Positions 37,500-48,371 of a stretch of DNA of 64,000 nucleotides are shown here, one piece after another. Every line of letters starts with the position of its first letter. Positions within the stretch are counted from its first letter, which is position 1. Source of the stretch: Glycine soja. Lineage: Eukaryota > Streptophyta > Magnoliopsida > Fabales > Fabaceae. The position numbers were made by a program, and so were the translations under genes. The DNA is taken from contig NC_041012.1 in the NCBI RefSeq assembly GCF_004193775.1, forward strand, positions 13,785,223-13,849,222. Direction: 5' to 3'. The notes beneath the pieces are model-generated. The model was not told the DNA's origin. It worked only from the letters and a program-made list of their open reading frames with translations, and made no database searches.

Positions 37500-39300
37500 A
37501 CTTTCGAGTTTGGAGTTGTGTTTCATGATTGCCTAAGTGCGGACCCTCAAGGAAATTCTCCATTCTCACCCTTTTTCGAAGCCCCATGAATGTTAATTCC
37601 TAGCGCTGTTCATGTGTCCTCGACTTTCGAGTTTGGAGCGATGTTTCCTGATTGCCTAAGTGAAGACCCTCAAGGCAATCCTCCATTCTCCCCCTTTTTC
37701 GGAGCCTCATGAATGTTATTGCCTAGGGTTGTTCATGTGTCCTCCACTTTCGAGTTTGGAGCTGTGTTTCCTGATTGCCTAAGTGAGGACCCTCAAGGCA
37801 ATCCTCCATTCTCACCGTTTTTCGGAGCCCCGTGAACGTTATTGCCTCGGGCTGTTCATGTGTCCTCCACTTTCAAGTTTGCAGTTGTGTTTCATGATTG
37901 CCTAAGTGAGGACCCTCAAGGCAATCCTCCATTCTCACCATTTTTCGGAGCCCCATGAATGTTATTGCCTAGGGCTGTTCATCTGTCCTCCACTTTCGAG
38001 TTTGCAGCTGTGTTTCATGATTGCCTATGTGAGGACCCTCAAGGAAATCCTCAATTCTCACCATTTTTCGGAGCCCCGTGAATGTTATTGCCGAGGGCTG
38101 TTCATGTTTCCTCCACATTCGAGTTTGGAGCTGTTTCATGATTGCCTAAGTGCGGACCCTCAAGGAAATCCTCCCTTCTCACCCTTTTTCGGAACCCCAT
38201 GAATGTTAATTCCTAGCACTGTTCATGTGTCCTCGACTTTCGAGTTTGGAGCGATGTTTCCTGATTGCCTAAGTGAAGACCCTCAAGGCAATCCTCCATT
38301 CTCCCCCTTTTTCGGAGCCTCATGAATGTTATTGCCTAGGGTTGTTCATGTGTCCTCCACTTTCGAGTTTGGAGTTGTGTTTCATGATTGCCTAAGTGCG
38401 GACCCTCAAGGAAATTCTCCATTCTCACCCTTTTTCGAAGCCCCATGAATGTTAATTCCTAGCGCTGTTCATGTGTCCTCGACTTTCGAGTTTGGAGCGA
38501 TGTTTCCTGATTGCCTAAGTGAAGACCCTCAAGGCAATCCTCCATTCTCCCCCTTTTTCGGAGCCTCATGAATGTTATTGCCTAGGGTTGTTCATGTGTC
38601 CTCCACTTTCGAGTTTGGAGCTGTGTTTCCTGATTGCCTAAGTGAGGACCCTCAAGGCAATCCTCCATTCTCACCGTTTTTCGGAGCCCCGTGAACGTTA
38701 TTGCCTCGGGCTGTTCATGTGTCCTCCACTTTCAAGTTTGCAGTTGTGTTTCATGATTGCCTAAGTGAGGACCCTCAAGGCAATCCTCCATTCTCACCAT
38801 TTTTCGGAGCCCCATGAATGTTATTGCCTAGGGCTGTTCATCTGTCCTCCACTTTCGAGTTTGCAGCTGTGTTTCATGATTGCCTATGTGAGGACCCTCA
38901 AGGAAATCCTCAATTCTCACCATTTTTCGGATCCCCGTGAATGTTATTGCCGAGGGCTGTTCATGTTTCCTCCACATTCGAGTTTGGAGCTGTTTCATGA
39001 TTGCCTAAGTGCGGACCCTCAAGGAAATCCTCCCTTCTCACCCTTTTTCGGAACCCCATGAATGTTAATTCCTAGCGCTGTTCATGTGTCCTCGACTTTC
39101 GAGTTTGGAGCGATGTTTCCTGATTGCCTAAGTGAAGACCCTCAAGGCAATCCTCCATTCTCCCCCTTTTTCGGAGCCTCATGAATGTTATTGCCTAGGG
39201 TTGTTCATGTGTCCTCCACTTTCGAGTTTGGAGTTGTGTTTCATGATTGCCTAAGTGCGGACCCTCAAGGAAATTCTCCATTCTCACCCTTTTTCGAAGC
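37500..39300 (+). repeat. ~859-bp duplicated block in right array
   Basis: The segment at about 37520-38350 recurs about 859 bp downstream. The shared unusual variants are CCTCGACTTTCGAG, GAGCGATGTTTCCTG and CATCTGTCCTCC. Confidence 0.65.
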
Positions 39301-41195
39301 CCCATGAATGTTATTGCCTAGGGCTGTTCATGTGTCCTCCACTTTCTAGTTTGGAGCTGTCTTTCATGATTGCCTAAGTGAGGACCCTCAAGGCAATCCT
39401 CCATTCTCACCCTTTTTCGGATCCCCGTGAACGTTATTGCCTAGGGCTGTTCATGTGTCCTCCACTTTCGAGTTTGGAGCTGTCTTTCATGATTGCCTAA
39501 GTGAGGACTCTCAAGGCAATCCTCCATTCTCACCGTTTTTCGGAGCCCCATGAATGTTATTGCCTAGGGCTGTTCATGTGTCCTCCACTTTCGAGTATGG
39601 AGCTGTGTTTCATGATATCCTAAGTGAGGACCCTCAAGGCAATCCACCATTCTCACCATTTTTCGGAGCCGCATGAATGTTATTGCCTAGGGCTGTTCAT
39701 GTGTCCTCCACTTTCGAGTATGGAGCTGTGTTTCATGATTGCCTAAGTTAGGACCCTCAAGGCAATCCTCCATTCTCACCATTTTTCGGAGCCCCATGAA
39801 TGTTATTGCCTAGGGCTGTTCATGTGTCCTCCACTTTCGAGTTTGGAGCTGTGTTTCATGATTGCCTAAGTGCGGACCCTCAAGGCAATCCTCCATTCTC
39901 ACCCTTTTTCGTAGCCCCATGAATTTTAATTCCTAGCGCTGTTCATGTGTCCTCCACTTTCGAGTTTGGAGCTGTGTTTCATGATTGCCTAAGTTAGGAC
40001 GCTCAAGGCAATCCTCCATTCTCACCCCTTTTCGGAGCCTCATGAATGTTATTGCCTAGGGCTGTTCATGTGTCCTCCACTTTCGAGTTTGGAGTTGTGT
40101 TTCTTATTGCCTAAGTGCAGACCCTCAAGGCAATCCTCCATTCTCACCCTTTTTCGGAGCCCCATGAACGTTATTGCCTAGCGCTGTTCATGTGTCCTCC
40201 ACTTTCGAGTTTGGAGCTGTGTTTCATGATTGCCTAAGTGCGGACCCTCAAGGCAATCCTCTATTCTCACCCTTTTTCGGAGCCCCATGAACCTTATTGC
40301 CTAAGGTTGTTCATGTGTCCTCCACTTTCGAGTTTGGAGCTGTGTTTCATGATTGCCTAAGTGAGGACCCTCAAGGCAATCCTCCATTCTCACCCTTTTT
40401 CGGAGCTCCATGAATGTTAATGCCTAGGGCTGTTCATGTGTCCTCCACTTTCGAGTTTGGAGCTGTGTTTCATGATTGCCTAAGTGAGGACCCTCAAGGC
40501 AATCCTCCATTCTCACCCTTTTTCGGAGCTCCATGAATGTTAATGCCTAGGGCTGTTCATGTGTCCTCGACTTTCGAGTTTGGAGCTGTGTTTCATGATT
40601 GCCTAAGTGAGGACCCTCAAGGCGATCCTCCATTCTCACCCTTTTTTGGAGCCCCATGAATGTTATTGCCTAGGGCTGTTCCTGTGTCCTCCACTTTCGA
40701 GTTTGGAGTTGTGTTTCATGATTTCCTAAGTGAGGACCCTCAAGGCAATCCTCCATTCTCACCCTTTTTTGGAGCCCCATGAATGTTATTGCCTAGGGCT
40801 GTTCTTGTGTCCTCCACTTTCGAGTTTTGAGTTGTGTTTCATGATTGCCTAAGTGAGGACCCTCAAGGCAATCCTCCATTCTCACCCTTTTTCGGAGCCC
40901 CATGAATGTTATTGCCTAGGGCTGTTCATGTGTCCTCCACTTTCAAGTTTTGAGTTGTGTTTCATGATTGCCTAAGTGAGGACCCTCAAGGCGATCCTCC
41001 ATTCGCACCCTTTTTTGGAGCCCCATGAATGTTATTGCCTAGGGCTGTTCATGTGTCCTCCACTTTCGAGTTTGGAGCTGTGTTTCATGATTGCCTAAGT
41101 GCGAACCCTCAAGGCAATCCTCCATTCTCCACCTTTTTTCAGAGCCCCGTGAATGTCATTGCCTAGCGCTGTTCATGTGTCCTCCATTATCAAGT

Positions 41196-41415
41196 GCGAA
41201 GCCTCTGGTGACTGGGAAACACGTTCTTCTGTGGTTTTCCTTCGCCAAATATGTGTATATGTATATTATATTCGTTGTTCTGGTTGTTGTTTGTGTTTTG
41301 TTTTGTGCAGAAGAAAAAAGAAGGAGTAAAAGCGAGAGTCGTCATTACGGAAAGGGCAGGACGGACGAAATCAGTGTCCTATCTTTGCTTTCCTCTTATC
41401 TCCGATGAGAGGTAA
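41196..41415 (+). other. 3' untranslated segment between right array and PPT
   Basis: No gene. It is the inverted counterpart of 12004-12252, with shared GTGTATATGTATATTATATT and CGAGAGTCGTCAT text, and it belongs to the plus-strand Ogre-type element. Confidence 0.6.
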
Positions 41416-41430
41416 GTAAAGAGGGGCAAC
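41416..41430 (+). other. Polypurine tract of right Ogre-type element
   Basis: GTAAAGAGGGGCAAC directly precedes the LTR tip TGTCATACCC. It is identical to the tracts at 11989-12003 and 54622-54636 on the other strand. Confidence 0.75.
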
Positions 41431-42980
41431 TGTCATACCCTAATTTCGTCCGGGGATTATTATTTGATGATATACAACCTTTGATTGGCCGCTTCGAGAC
41501 ACTTGGCGTCCTTTGTTGCACAATGAATGAAGTCCCGAGACGTGTCAGAAATCAAAAGGAAGCAGGCTTGCGCAATCTGTAAAATTCCGTAACTTCTTCG
41601 AAAGCTAAAAAAGAGTAAATACATAATCCGTAAGGATTCGTAACCTTGCGGAAGGGAAATAAGTATCGTTACGAAATTCGTAAAGTTTCGTAACGTTACG
41701 GAAAAAGAATTACCAAAAAAAATAGAATGGGGGTGCATTTAGTAAAAGGGGGGTACGAATAGCAATCTGGCCCACTTGGGCCTTCCAGATCCTTCCTCCA
41801 GAAGGCTGTTGCTTCTGGAGGAAGCAACCTTGCTCGCCTGGGCGAGCTGGGTGGCAAGCTCCTCCCCTATTTTGCTATAAATAGGGGGAGGAGTGAAGAA
41901 GAAAAGGGTTCAGCCTTCTTGGCACTTCTCCCTCTCTCGAAATTGCTGAGGAAAATTATTTCCGTGAAGAAAATCCAAGCCGAGGCGCTTCCGTAACGTT
42001 TCCGTGAGTAATTACGCGAAGATTCTCGACCGTTCTTCAAGATTCATCGTTCGTTCTTTGTTTTCTTCAGTCTTCAATGGGTAAGTACCTCAAACCGAGC
42101 TTTCTAATTCATTCTATGTACCCGTGGTGGTCCACATTTTGTTTCATGTATTTTTATTCTCGTTTTCATTTGCTTTTTATACCCCCTTTTGACGTGCTTA
42201 AACCATTTATTTAAGTCATTCCTCGCTTAATCTAAAAATAAAATAAATTTCCACCGATCGTTTGAATTGTATCATCCGTTAATTTCGGTTAAAATGAATT
42301 CCGACTGTTCGGTCGTGCCATAACCACGTTGGAAATCAAAAAAGAGGTAAAATAATAATATAATAATAAAAAAAATACCTTTTAGTAAAGTAAAGCGAAA
42401 AATCAATCGGACGTTTTCTCTTTGGGATTCCTCATTCTTAATTGAATTGACTAATAACTAAAGTGAAACTAAGGCTAAAATCAAACTCGCCTAGTCAAGC
42501 TCGTCCACAAAAATAGGGTTTTGAAAGTTTATTATTTCAGTTTCTTACTAAGTAAAAGGATCACTTTTAAGGTCCAACGCCTTAAAATGATCACCCTTCA
42601 AGTAAAAAGAATCACTTGATTCACGCCTAAGAAAGAACTACGTAGATCTGATTTCCTCTTCGATGGAGGGTACGTAGGAGCAAGAGCCTCGCTTTTGTCG
42701 ACCTCAAAAAATAAAAAGAAATAAAAGTTAAGGTAACACAATTTCCACAATTCTAAAAAATAGGTTGTTGTCCTTTGAGACAAACGTGAGAGGTGCTAAT
42801 ACCTTCCTCAAGCGTAAATACAACTCCCGAACTAAGAATTTTCATTTTGACCGGTTTCCTTCGGTTTTCCCGACGTTTTCCACAAATAAACGTTGGTGGC
42901 GAATCCGCGCACCTTTCCTCCTTTAGAAAGCGCACCCGTGAGCCTCGCCTTCGCTCGCCCGCGAAGGGCACGTTGCGACA
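41431..42980 (+). mobile_element. 3' LTR of plus-strand Ogre/Tat-type element (LTR C)
   Basis: This 1,550-bp LTR begins TGTCATACCCTAATTTCG and ends CGTTGCGACA. It has TTACGGAA-type repeats (about 41580-41710), a TATA box (41875-41884), a hairpin at 42559-42592 and a TACGTA module near 42640-42712. The PPT on its left shows it is a 3' LTR. It ends against the reading frame of a chromovirus-like element, with CCACC (42981-42985) as the likely target site. Confidence 0.85.
41875..41884 (+). promoter_or_regulatory. TATA box of LTR C
   Basis: CTATAAATAG lies about 445 bp into the LTR and is conserved in position with the other Ogre-type LTRs. Confidence 0.6.
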
Positions 42981-42993
42981 CCACCACAAAAAA

Positions 42994-44160
42994 CATGATT
43001 TTCAGAGGCCAAGACATTTATAGTAGCCAAGATAAGGCTACTACTTCACCTTCCTCTAGTGAAAGTGAAAAAGCAAAAGGGGAAGAATCTAGTGAAGAAA
43101 TCTACCCCTAAGAAGAAGGACAACCATTAGTAGTTAAAGAGAAGTGTAAGGAGGTAAGTGTCTCTTCTAAGAGGTTAGCTAAGAAGGAAACTCATTCTAC
43201 AATAAAGACAAACATTAAAGAAACTTTCCCTCTTAGACAACCTCCACATTTTCTCTTTTGTAAAAAGACACTTGCTAACATTGCCACACCTCTTGGGCTT
43301 GAGTTTATTCCTCAAGTAAAGAAGTTGTTGGATGAGGGTTTGGTTCGCAAGAGCTTAAATCCTTGTGCTTTGTTGGTGCCCAAAATAGGTATTATTAGGC
43401 ACCAAGTCCCTAAAATAGGTGGTATGAAGAATGTTTTGAGTGGTGCAACCCTTTTTTGTGAAATCACTCGTGCACCTAACATCTTCATGGTGTGTGTACA
43501 TAGGGACCCATTAAGTAGGTTTGTTCTTATTTTTAGTTTCAATACAAACTTAGGTACTCATATGGGACACCTTAGGTTTGTCATACTTTTTGGTAGGAAT
43601 AATCAATATGAAAATATAGAAAAAGATATGTTTTATTGTGTTACTTTTCTTAATTTTTCAAATAGTGATCAAGGAGTTCCCATGAACCCTAAGAGAATAA
43701 AGGTCATTCCTGAGTGGCCTACTCCATCAAGTTTAAGAAAAATTTGGGGCTTCCATGACTTAGCAAACTTTTACAAAAGGTTTGCCCCATATTTTTCTAT
43801 ACTTGTAGCACCACTCATTGAGTTGGTGAGAAACCATGTTCCTTCATGGGAAGATGCCCAGGAAATAGGTTTTCAGGCCTTACCTTACTTCAACATACCA
43901 AACACCACTAATACATATGTCTTTGTTCTTTTTACAGGTGTTGAGGGAAGGAGCCCAGAGTATGAAGAACCTCAAGATTTGAGGTCATATCCTTTCCAAG
44001 GTGGAGGGAATGATGCAATCCTACCCTGCAAGAGCATTGGATAGAAGACTCCAAGTAGATTGGGCCAGAGATCCAAGGGAAGGCCTTAGGGTTCTCATGA
44101 GCCTTAGGAAAGAAAGGATTAGAGAAGCTCAAAGAGTGTTTGAGGGTTATATTGAGTAAG
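42994..44160 (+). pseudogene. Shrunken Ty3/gypsy (chromovirus-like) Gag-Pol remnant
   Basis: A plus-strand coding remnant with large internal deletions. It opens with a Gag C-terminal stretch (GQDIYSSQDKATTSPSSSES). It then shows RT fragments: LLDEGLVRKSLNPCALLVPK, a shortened middle, and later EWPTPSS and GFHDLANFYKRFAPYFS. The piece that should hold the catalytic YFDD box is deleted (FVLIF runs straight into SFNTNL), and protease, RNase H and integrase are absent. The frame reads through a polypurine-like GGTGGAGGGAA into the LTR start TGATGCAATCC at 44011. This family's LTR matches the solo LTR at 4204-5173. The left side is cut by LTR C. It cannot encode active enzyme; it may be a non-autonomous derivative or simply decayed. 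Confidence 0.75.
44011..44160 (+). mobile_element. Start of 3' LTR of the chromovirus-like element
   Basis: TGATGCAATCCTACCC follows the purine-rich GGTGGAGGGAA and is the same LTR tip seen on the minus strand at 5173. Similarity to the solo LTR holds for about 95 bp (to CATGAGCCTTAGG) and then stops, so this LTR is truncated or recombined. Confidence 0.65.
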
Positions 44161-44605
44161 AACCTTGAGAGTCTTTCTTGTACCTTTTGGGTCGGGCTCT
44201 ACTCCTTTTGTCTTATACATTAATCTGTCATTGCACTTTTGTGCCTTTCTTGTAGAATTTGAAGATCTTTCGTCTCTCTTTTTTTCTTCACCCGCCTTTG
44301 GTGGATTTTATTTTTTCATTTCATTGTTGCCCAACTTCATGCATGTGTTATTTGCGTTGCTCTTCCCACTGGTTTAGCGGTGGTGCCTACTCAGGATTTC
44401 TATTTTCCTTTTGTTGTTTTTCTTTGTTGTTGTTTTTAGAAAACAAATATGCATTGTCTCGGAGGGGGTAGCAAAGGATAAACTAGTGTTTGGGATGTTG
44501 AAACATGGCCATGTGTCATTTCAAATCTTGACTTAGATCCTTTTGTGGTTTGGATTTTGGGACAAAACCTTAACAACATGCCCCTGATTGTTTTTTTTTC
44601 TTTTT
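44161..44605. other. Unassigned T-rich spacer
   Basis: No gene or recognised repeat unit was seen. It lies between the chromovirus-like remnant and the Ogre-type leader block. Confidence 0.4.
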
Positions 44606-45783
44606 TCCTTTTTCTTTTTATATTACCCTAATTTTTTCATAGGCCGCCTTTTTGGGTTCTCGACCTACCGGGTAAGAACTTCTGATCTGCCCCTAGGTTC
44701 GCTTGAGGCTCATGCACGGTGCCTCTCATTGCCCCAGAGTAGGGCTCTGAGGTATCTATTGTTGTCTTTTGTTACGACCTTGTAGCAAGGAAAAAAGAAA
44801 GAAACTATACAGATTCCCGAAAATGAATTTTCAAGGACGAGAAACATTTCAAGAATTTCCAATTGACAGATTAAGTCGAACGGCTCCTATTCTTGATAAT
44901 TCACTTTTCTCTCAAAAAGACAAACTTTTAGGAATGATAAAATGAGGTCACGTGAATGTTTGTACTTCTTATTTTGATTTAAAAAATAGTCAATCAAATG
45001 TTTTTTCTGTTCTTTTTTTTGTCGTTTTGTTTGTTTTTGTATTTTTTTTTTTTTTGCAAAGGAAAATACAAGGATCATGCATGAGTGAACATAACATGCG
45101 AATGATGAAAATAGAATATATGCAGCAAGCAAAACAAAAGCATGCTAAATGAAGCTATATGATAATGCAGTAATTTATGCAAATGCAATGCACGAATATG
45201 ATAAATGATAAATGCATGAATGATATGTCTATTATGATGCCATGAAGATATGCATGATGCGATCAAGGAACAAGCTAGAGTAAGTTTGCTATGTGCCCCC
45301 CTAATTTAGGAACCTAATGGAAAGGATCCAAAGGTCCACTTCTAGTGATAATTCCCAAGGGTGGTTTCATGTAACCTTAAGATATCATCCACTTAGGTAA
45401 TACATTGTGGCGATAGGGACTATCAGCTATAATGCATCACCAAAAGAGGAAAACTCTAGATGAGGCTTCACTGTCATCAAGCGAGTCGGAGACCCAGCAT
45501 GAACACAGATCGACCTCCACTCCTTATGGCTCACATAGACTCGGGCATAGGGCCTAATATCTCAATGTGTGTGTGAGGTGTAGGTGCTATGTGTGTGTAG
45601 AAAAAAAATATTTCTAACTACGAATGTAATCAATAAACAAACACACACCAAACACAACAACATAGCAAAGGTTATATACAAATATGGACAAAACCCAAAG
45701 ATAAAAGGGAAGAGAGAACATAAAAAAAGAAGAAGTCGTGATAAAAACATTGTACACTGACTGAATGGCCTAACTCTCTTACA
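44606..45783 (-). other. Ogre-type 5' leader, copy 1
   Basis: Noncoding sequence downstream (minus strand) of the PBS. It contains the GCCCCAGAGTAGGGCTCTGAGG part and the TCCTATTCTTGATAA part that recur in the leader-like block at 61041-62714. No long frame is supported. Its duplicate lies at 47173-48350. Confidence 0.6.
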
Positions 45784-45802
45784 GTCCCCAGTAGAGTCGC
45801 CA
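45784..45802 (-). other. Primer binding site, copy 1 (one mismatch)
   Basis: On the minus strand this reads TGGCGACTCTACTGGGGAC, two bases after the LTR tip. It differs by one base from the site at 52402-52420. A TGGCGACTCC-type PBS next to an LTR fits Ogre/Tat elements, reported to use tRNA-Arg; the tRNA was not checked here. Confidence 0.7.
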
Positions 45803-45804
45803 AC

Positions 45805-46748
45805 TGTTGGAACCTACCCTTCGGCGGGGGTGCGAAAAGGCCAAAACAATGGGCCAAAGCATTTGTCTCCAAGGGAGAAAAGGAGCGGAGTTGCCACCAA
45901 TGTTTATTCGAGGAAAACGTTAGAAAAACCAAAAAGGCAAAGGTCTCCAAATTTTGAAAATGAGGGTTTAGGAGTTTTTTACGCACGGGGAAGGTATTAG
46001 CACCCTAAACGCCCATCACAAAGGACGACAGCCCTTAACCGAGTGTGCAAAACATGACTTCAAAATTATGTATTTCCCCTTTTTATACTTTTATGTATTT
46101 TCCCTTTTTATATTTTTTACTTTTTGGGGTCGACAAGGGTGTTGCCATTGCTCTTACATATCCTCATGTGCGATGAGGAAATCAGACCTATGTAGTTCTT
46201 TAAGTCTGAAAGTTTTGTGTGTTACATTGATTTTGTGTTTTTTTTTTGAAAGATTGATTTATTATGAACAAAAGTCGTTTAAGGTGTTGAACCTTGAAAC
46301 GATGTTTTAAACTTTGAAAAGCGGAGAGAATCGTTAAGGCATTGAACCTTGAAATGATCTTTTGATTTTTGAAAAGAAGGGAGAATAGTTAAGGCGTTGG
46401 ACCTTGAAATGATCTCAAACGATATTTTGATGAAGTGAAGAAGTTTATGAGTTGGTTTTATTTTGGTTTTTGCTTATTAACGTTCAACCCTTTTTTAAAG
46501 ATAACTTCAGCATCAATGATCAGTTAAAACTTACTTTACAAAAGAAAAGCAATTACCGATGATAGGAGAAGGAGATGAAGATGGACAAAATAATAAAGAG
46601 GACCCCTAAGGGTCCATGAATCATGTTTAAATCCTTAAAGACAAACACTAACTGGATGAAGAATGAAGAACAATTGCGGTCATAATTCAGCAGCGATTTA
46701 GCTCCTTTTTCTCTTATTCCTTCTTTTTTTCTCTTCTTTCTTTCCAAT
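45805..46748 (-). mobile_element. Ogre-type LTR E, 3' portion, copy 1
   Basis: On the minus strand it ends GGGTAGGTTCCAACA next to the PBS, so this is a 5' LTR whose upstream part is lost. It has a TACATA/TATGTA version of the TACGTA module (about 46125-46205) and a hairpin at 46276-46301. Another LTR tip begins at 46749. Its duplicate is 48372-49315. Confidence 0.7.
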
Positions 46749-47172
46749 TGTCGCAACCTACCCTTCGGCGGGAGGGCGACGCGTGACTCGCGGGATGCGT
46801 GTTCCACGAAAGGAATACGCGCGGAGTCGCCACCAACGTTTATTTGAGGAAAACGTCGGAAAAACCGGAAAAGACGCGATCTACGAACTTTTAAGTGAAA
46901 GGTTCGGGAGTTGTATTTACGCACGGGGAAGGTATTAGCACCCCACACGTCCGCCCCAAGGGACGGCAGCCTTTAATCGAATGTGCAAACATGACTTTGA
47001 TTTTTTATGTTCCCTTTTTATGTCTCTATATCCTTTATACCCTTTTTATATTTTCTCTTTTTGTGGTCGACAAGGGTGTTTCCATTGCTCTTACATATCC
47101 TCATGTGCGATGAGGAAATCAGACCTATGTAGTTCTTTAAGTCTGAAAGTTTTGTGTGTTACATTGATTTTG
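46749..47172 (-). mobile_element. Ogre-type LTR F piece, copy 1 (chimeric)
   Basis: It begins at the tip TGTCGCAACC with no PBS beside it (flank CCAAT). The first ~325 bp look identical to LTR D (52423-52755). After TCGACAAGGGTGTT the sequence switches to LTR E type (TTACATATCC, then CCTATGTAG). It is thus an F/E recombinant. Its duplicate starts at 49316 and breaks off at 49642. Confidence 0.7.
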
Positions 47173-48350
47173 TGTTTTTCTTTTTATATTACCCTAATTT
47201 TTTCATAGGCCGCCTTTTTGGGTTCTCGACCTACCGGGTAAGAACTTCTGATCTGCCCCTAGGTTCGCTTGAGGCTCATGCACGGTGCCTCTCATTGCCC
47301 CAGAGTAGGGCTCTGAGGTATCTATTGTTGTCTTTTGTTACGACCTTGTAGCAAGGAAAAAAGAAAGAAACTATACAGATTCCCGAAAATGAATTTTCAA
47401 GGACGAGAAACATTTCAAGAATTTCCAATTGACAGATTAAGTCGAACGGCTCCTATTCTTGATAATTCACTTTTCTCTCAAAAAGACAAACTTTTAGGAA
47501 TGATAAAATGAGGTCACGTGAATGTTTGTACTTCTTATTTTGATTTAAAAAATAGTCAATCAAATGTTTTTTCTGTTCTTTTTTTTGTCGTTTTGTTTGT
47601 TTTTGTATTTTTTTTTTTTTTTGCAAAGGAAAATACAAGGATCATGCATGAGTGAACATAACATGCGAATGATGAAAATAGAATATATGCAGCAAGCAAA
47701 ACAAAAGCATGCTAAATGAAGCTATATGATAATGCAGTAATTTATGCAAATGCAATGCACGAATATGATAAATGATAAATGCATGAATGATATGTCTATT
47801 ATGATGCCATGAAGATATGCATGATGCGATCAAGGAACAAGCTAGAGTAAGTTTGCTATGTGCCCCCCTAATTTAGGAACCTAATGGAAAGGATCCAAAG
47901 GTCCACTTCTAGTGATAATTCCCAAGGGTGGTTTCATGTAACCTTAAGATATCATCCACTTAGGTAATACATTGTGGCGATAGGGACTATCAGCTATAAT
48001 GCATCACCAAAAGAGGAAAACTCTAGATGAGGCTTCACTGTCATCAAGCGAGTCGGAAACCCAGCATGAACACAGATCGACCTCCACTCCTTATGGCTCA
48101 CATAGACTCGGGCATAGGGCCTAATATCTCAATGTGTGTGTGAGGTGTAGGTGCTATGTGTGTGTAGAAAAAAAATATTTCTAACTACGAATGTAATCAA
48201 TAAACAAACACACACCAAACACAACAACATAGCAAAGGTTATATACAAATATGGACAAAACCCAAAGATAAAAGGGAAGAGAGAACATAAAAAAAGAAGA
48301 AGTCGTGATAAAAACATTGTACACTGACTGAATGGCCTAACTCTCTTACA

Positions 48351-48369
48351 GTCCCCAGTAGAGTCGCCA
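48351..48369 (-). other. Primer binding site, copy 2
   Basis: Duplicate of the site at 45784-45802, with the same single-base difference from the 52402 site. Confidence 0.7.
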
Positions 48370-48371
48370 AC

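Larger units (their letters stand above)
27364..41195 (+). repeat. Right satellite array (123-bp monomers) in Ogre-type 3' UTR
   Basis: About 13.8 kb of tandem 123-bp monomers. Landmarks are CCCTTTTTCGGAGCCCCATG, ATTGCCTAGGGCTGTTCATG, TCCTCCACTTTCGAGTTTGG and GATTGCCTAAGTGAGGACCC. On the opposite strand it aligns with the left array, so it is the same family inverted. The unit is 41 codons long, so several frames stay open over neighbouring monomers, but in-frame stops occur in some monomers and no protein is claimed. It is followed by Ogre-type 3' UTR, PPT and LTR on the plus strand. Confidence 0.9.

Noticed and set aside
27364..39061. Recurring 41-residue reading units (for example MEDCLEGPHLGNHETQLQ) suggesting a repeat protein
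   Set aside because: The unit is 123 bp, so frames stay open by arithmetic. Starts and stops vary with monomer changes, and the sequence is part of an untranslated satellite.
12253..41195. Centromeric CentGm-type satellite
   Set aside because: Known soybean centromere monomers are about 91-92 bp. These are 104, 136 and 123 bp and are joined to Ogre-type 3' UTRs. A link to other described soybean satellites of about 120 bp could not be tested here.
45672..45986. 104-residue minus-strand frame, duplicated at 48239
   Set aside because: It spans PBS and LTR E tip sequence and is duplicated only because the DNA block is; no protein family was recognised.
46553..46948. 131-residue minus-strand frame, also at 49120, and an 89-residue form at 52353
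   Set aside because: It lies across the tips of LTRs F and D. The shared text is LTR sequence, not a coding gene.
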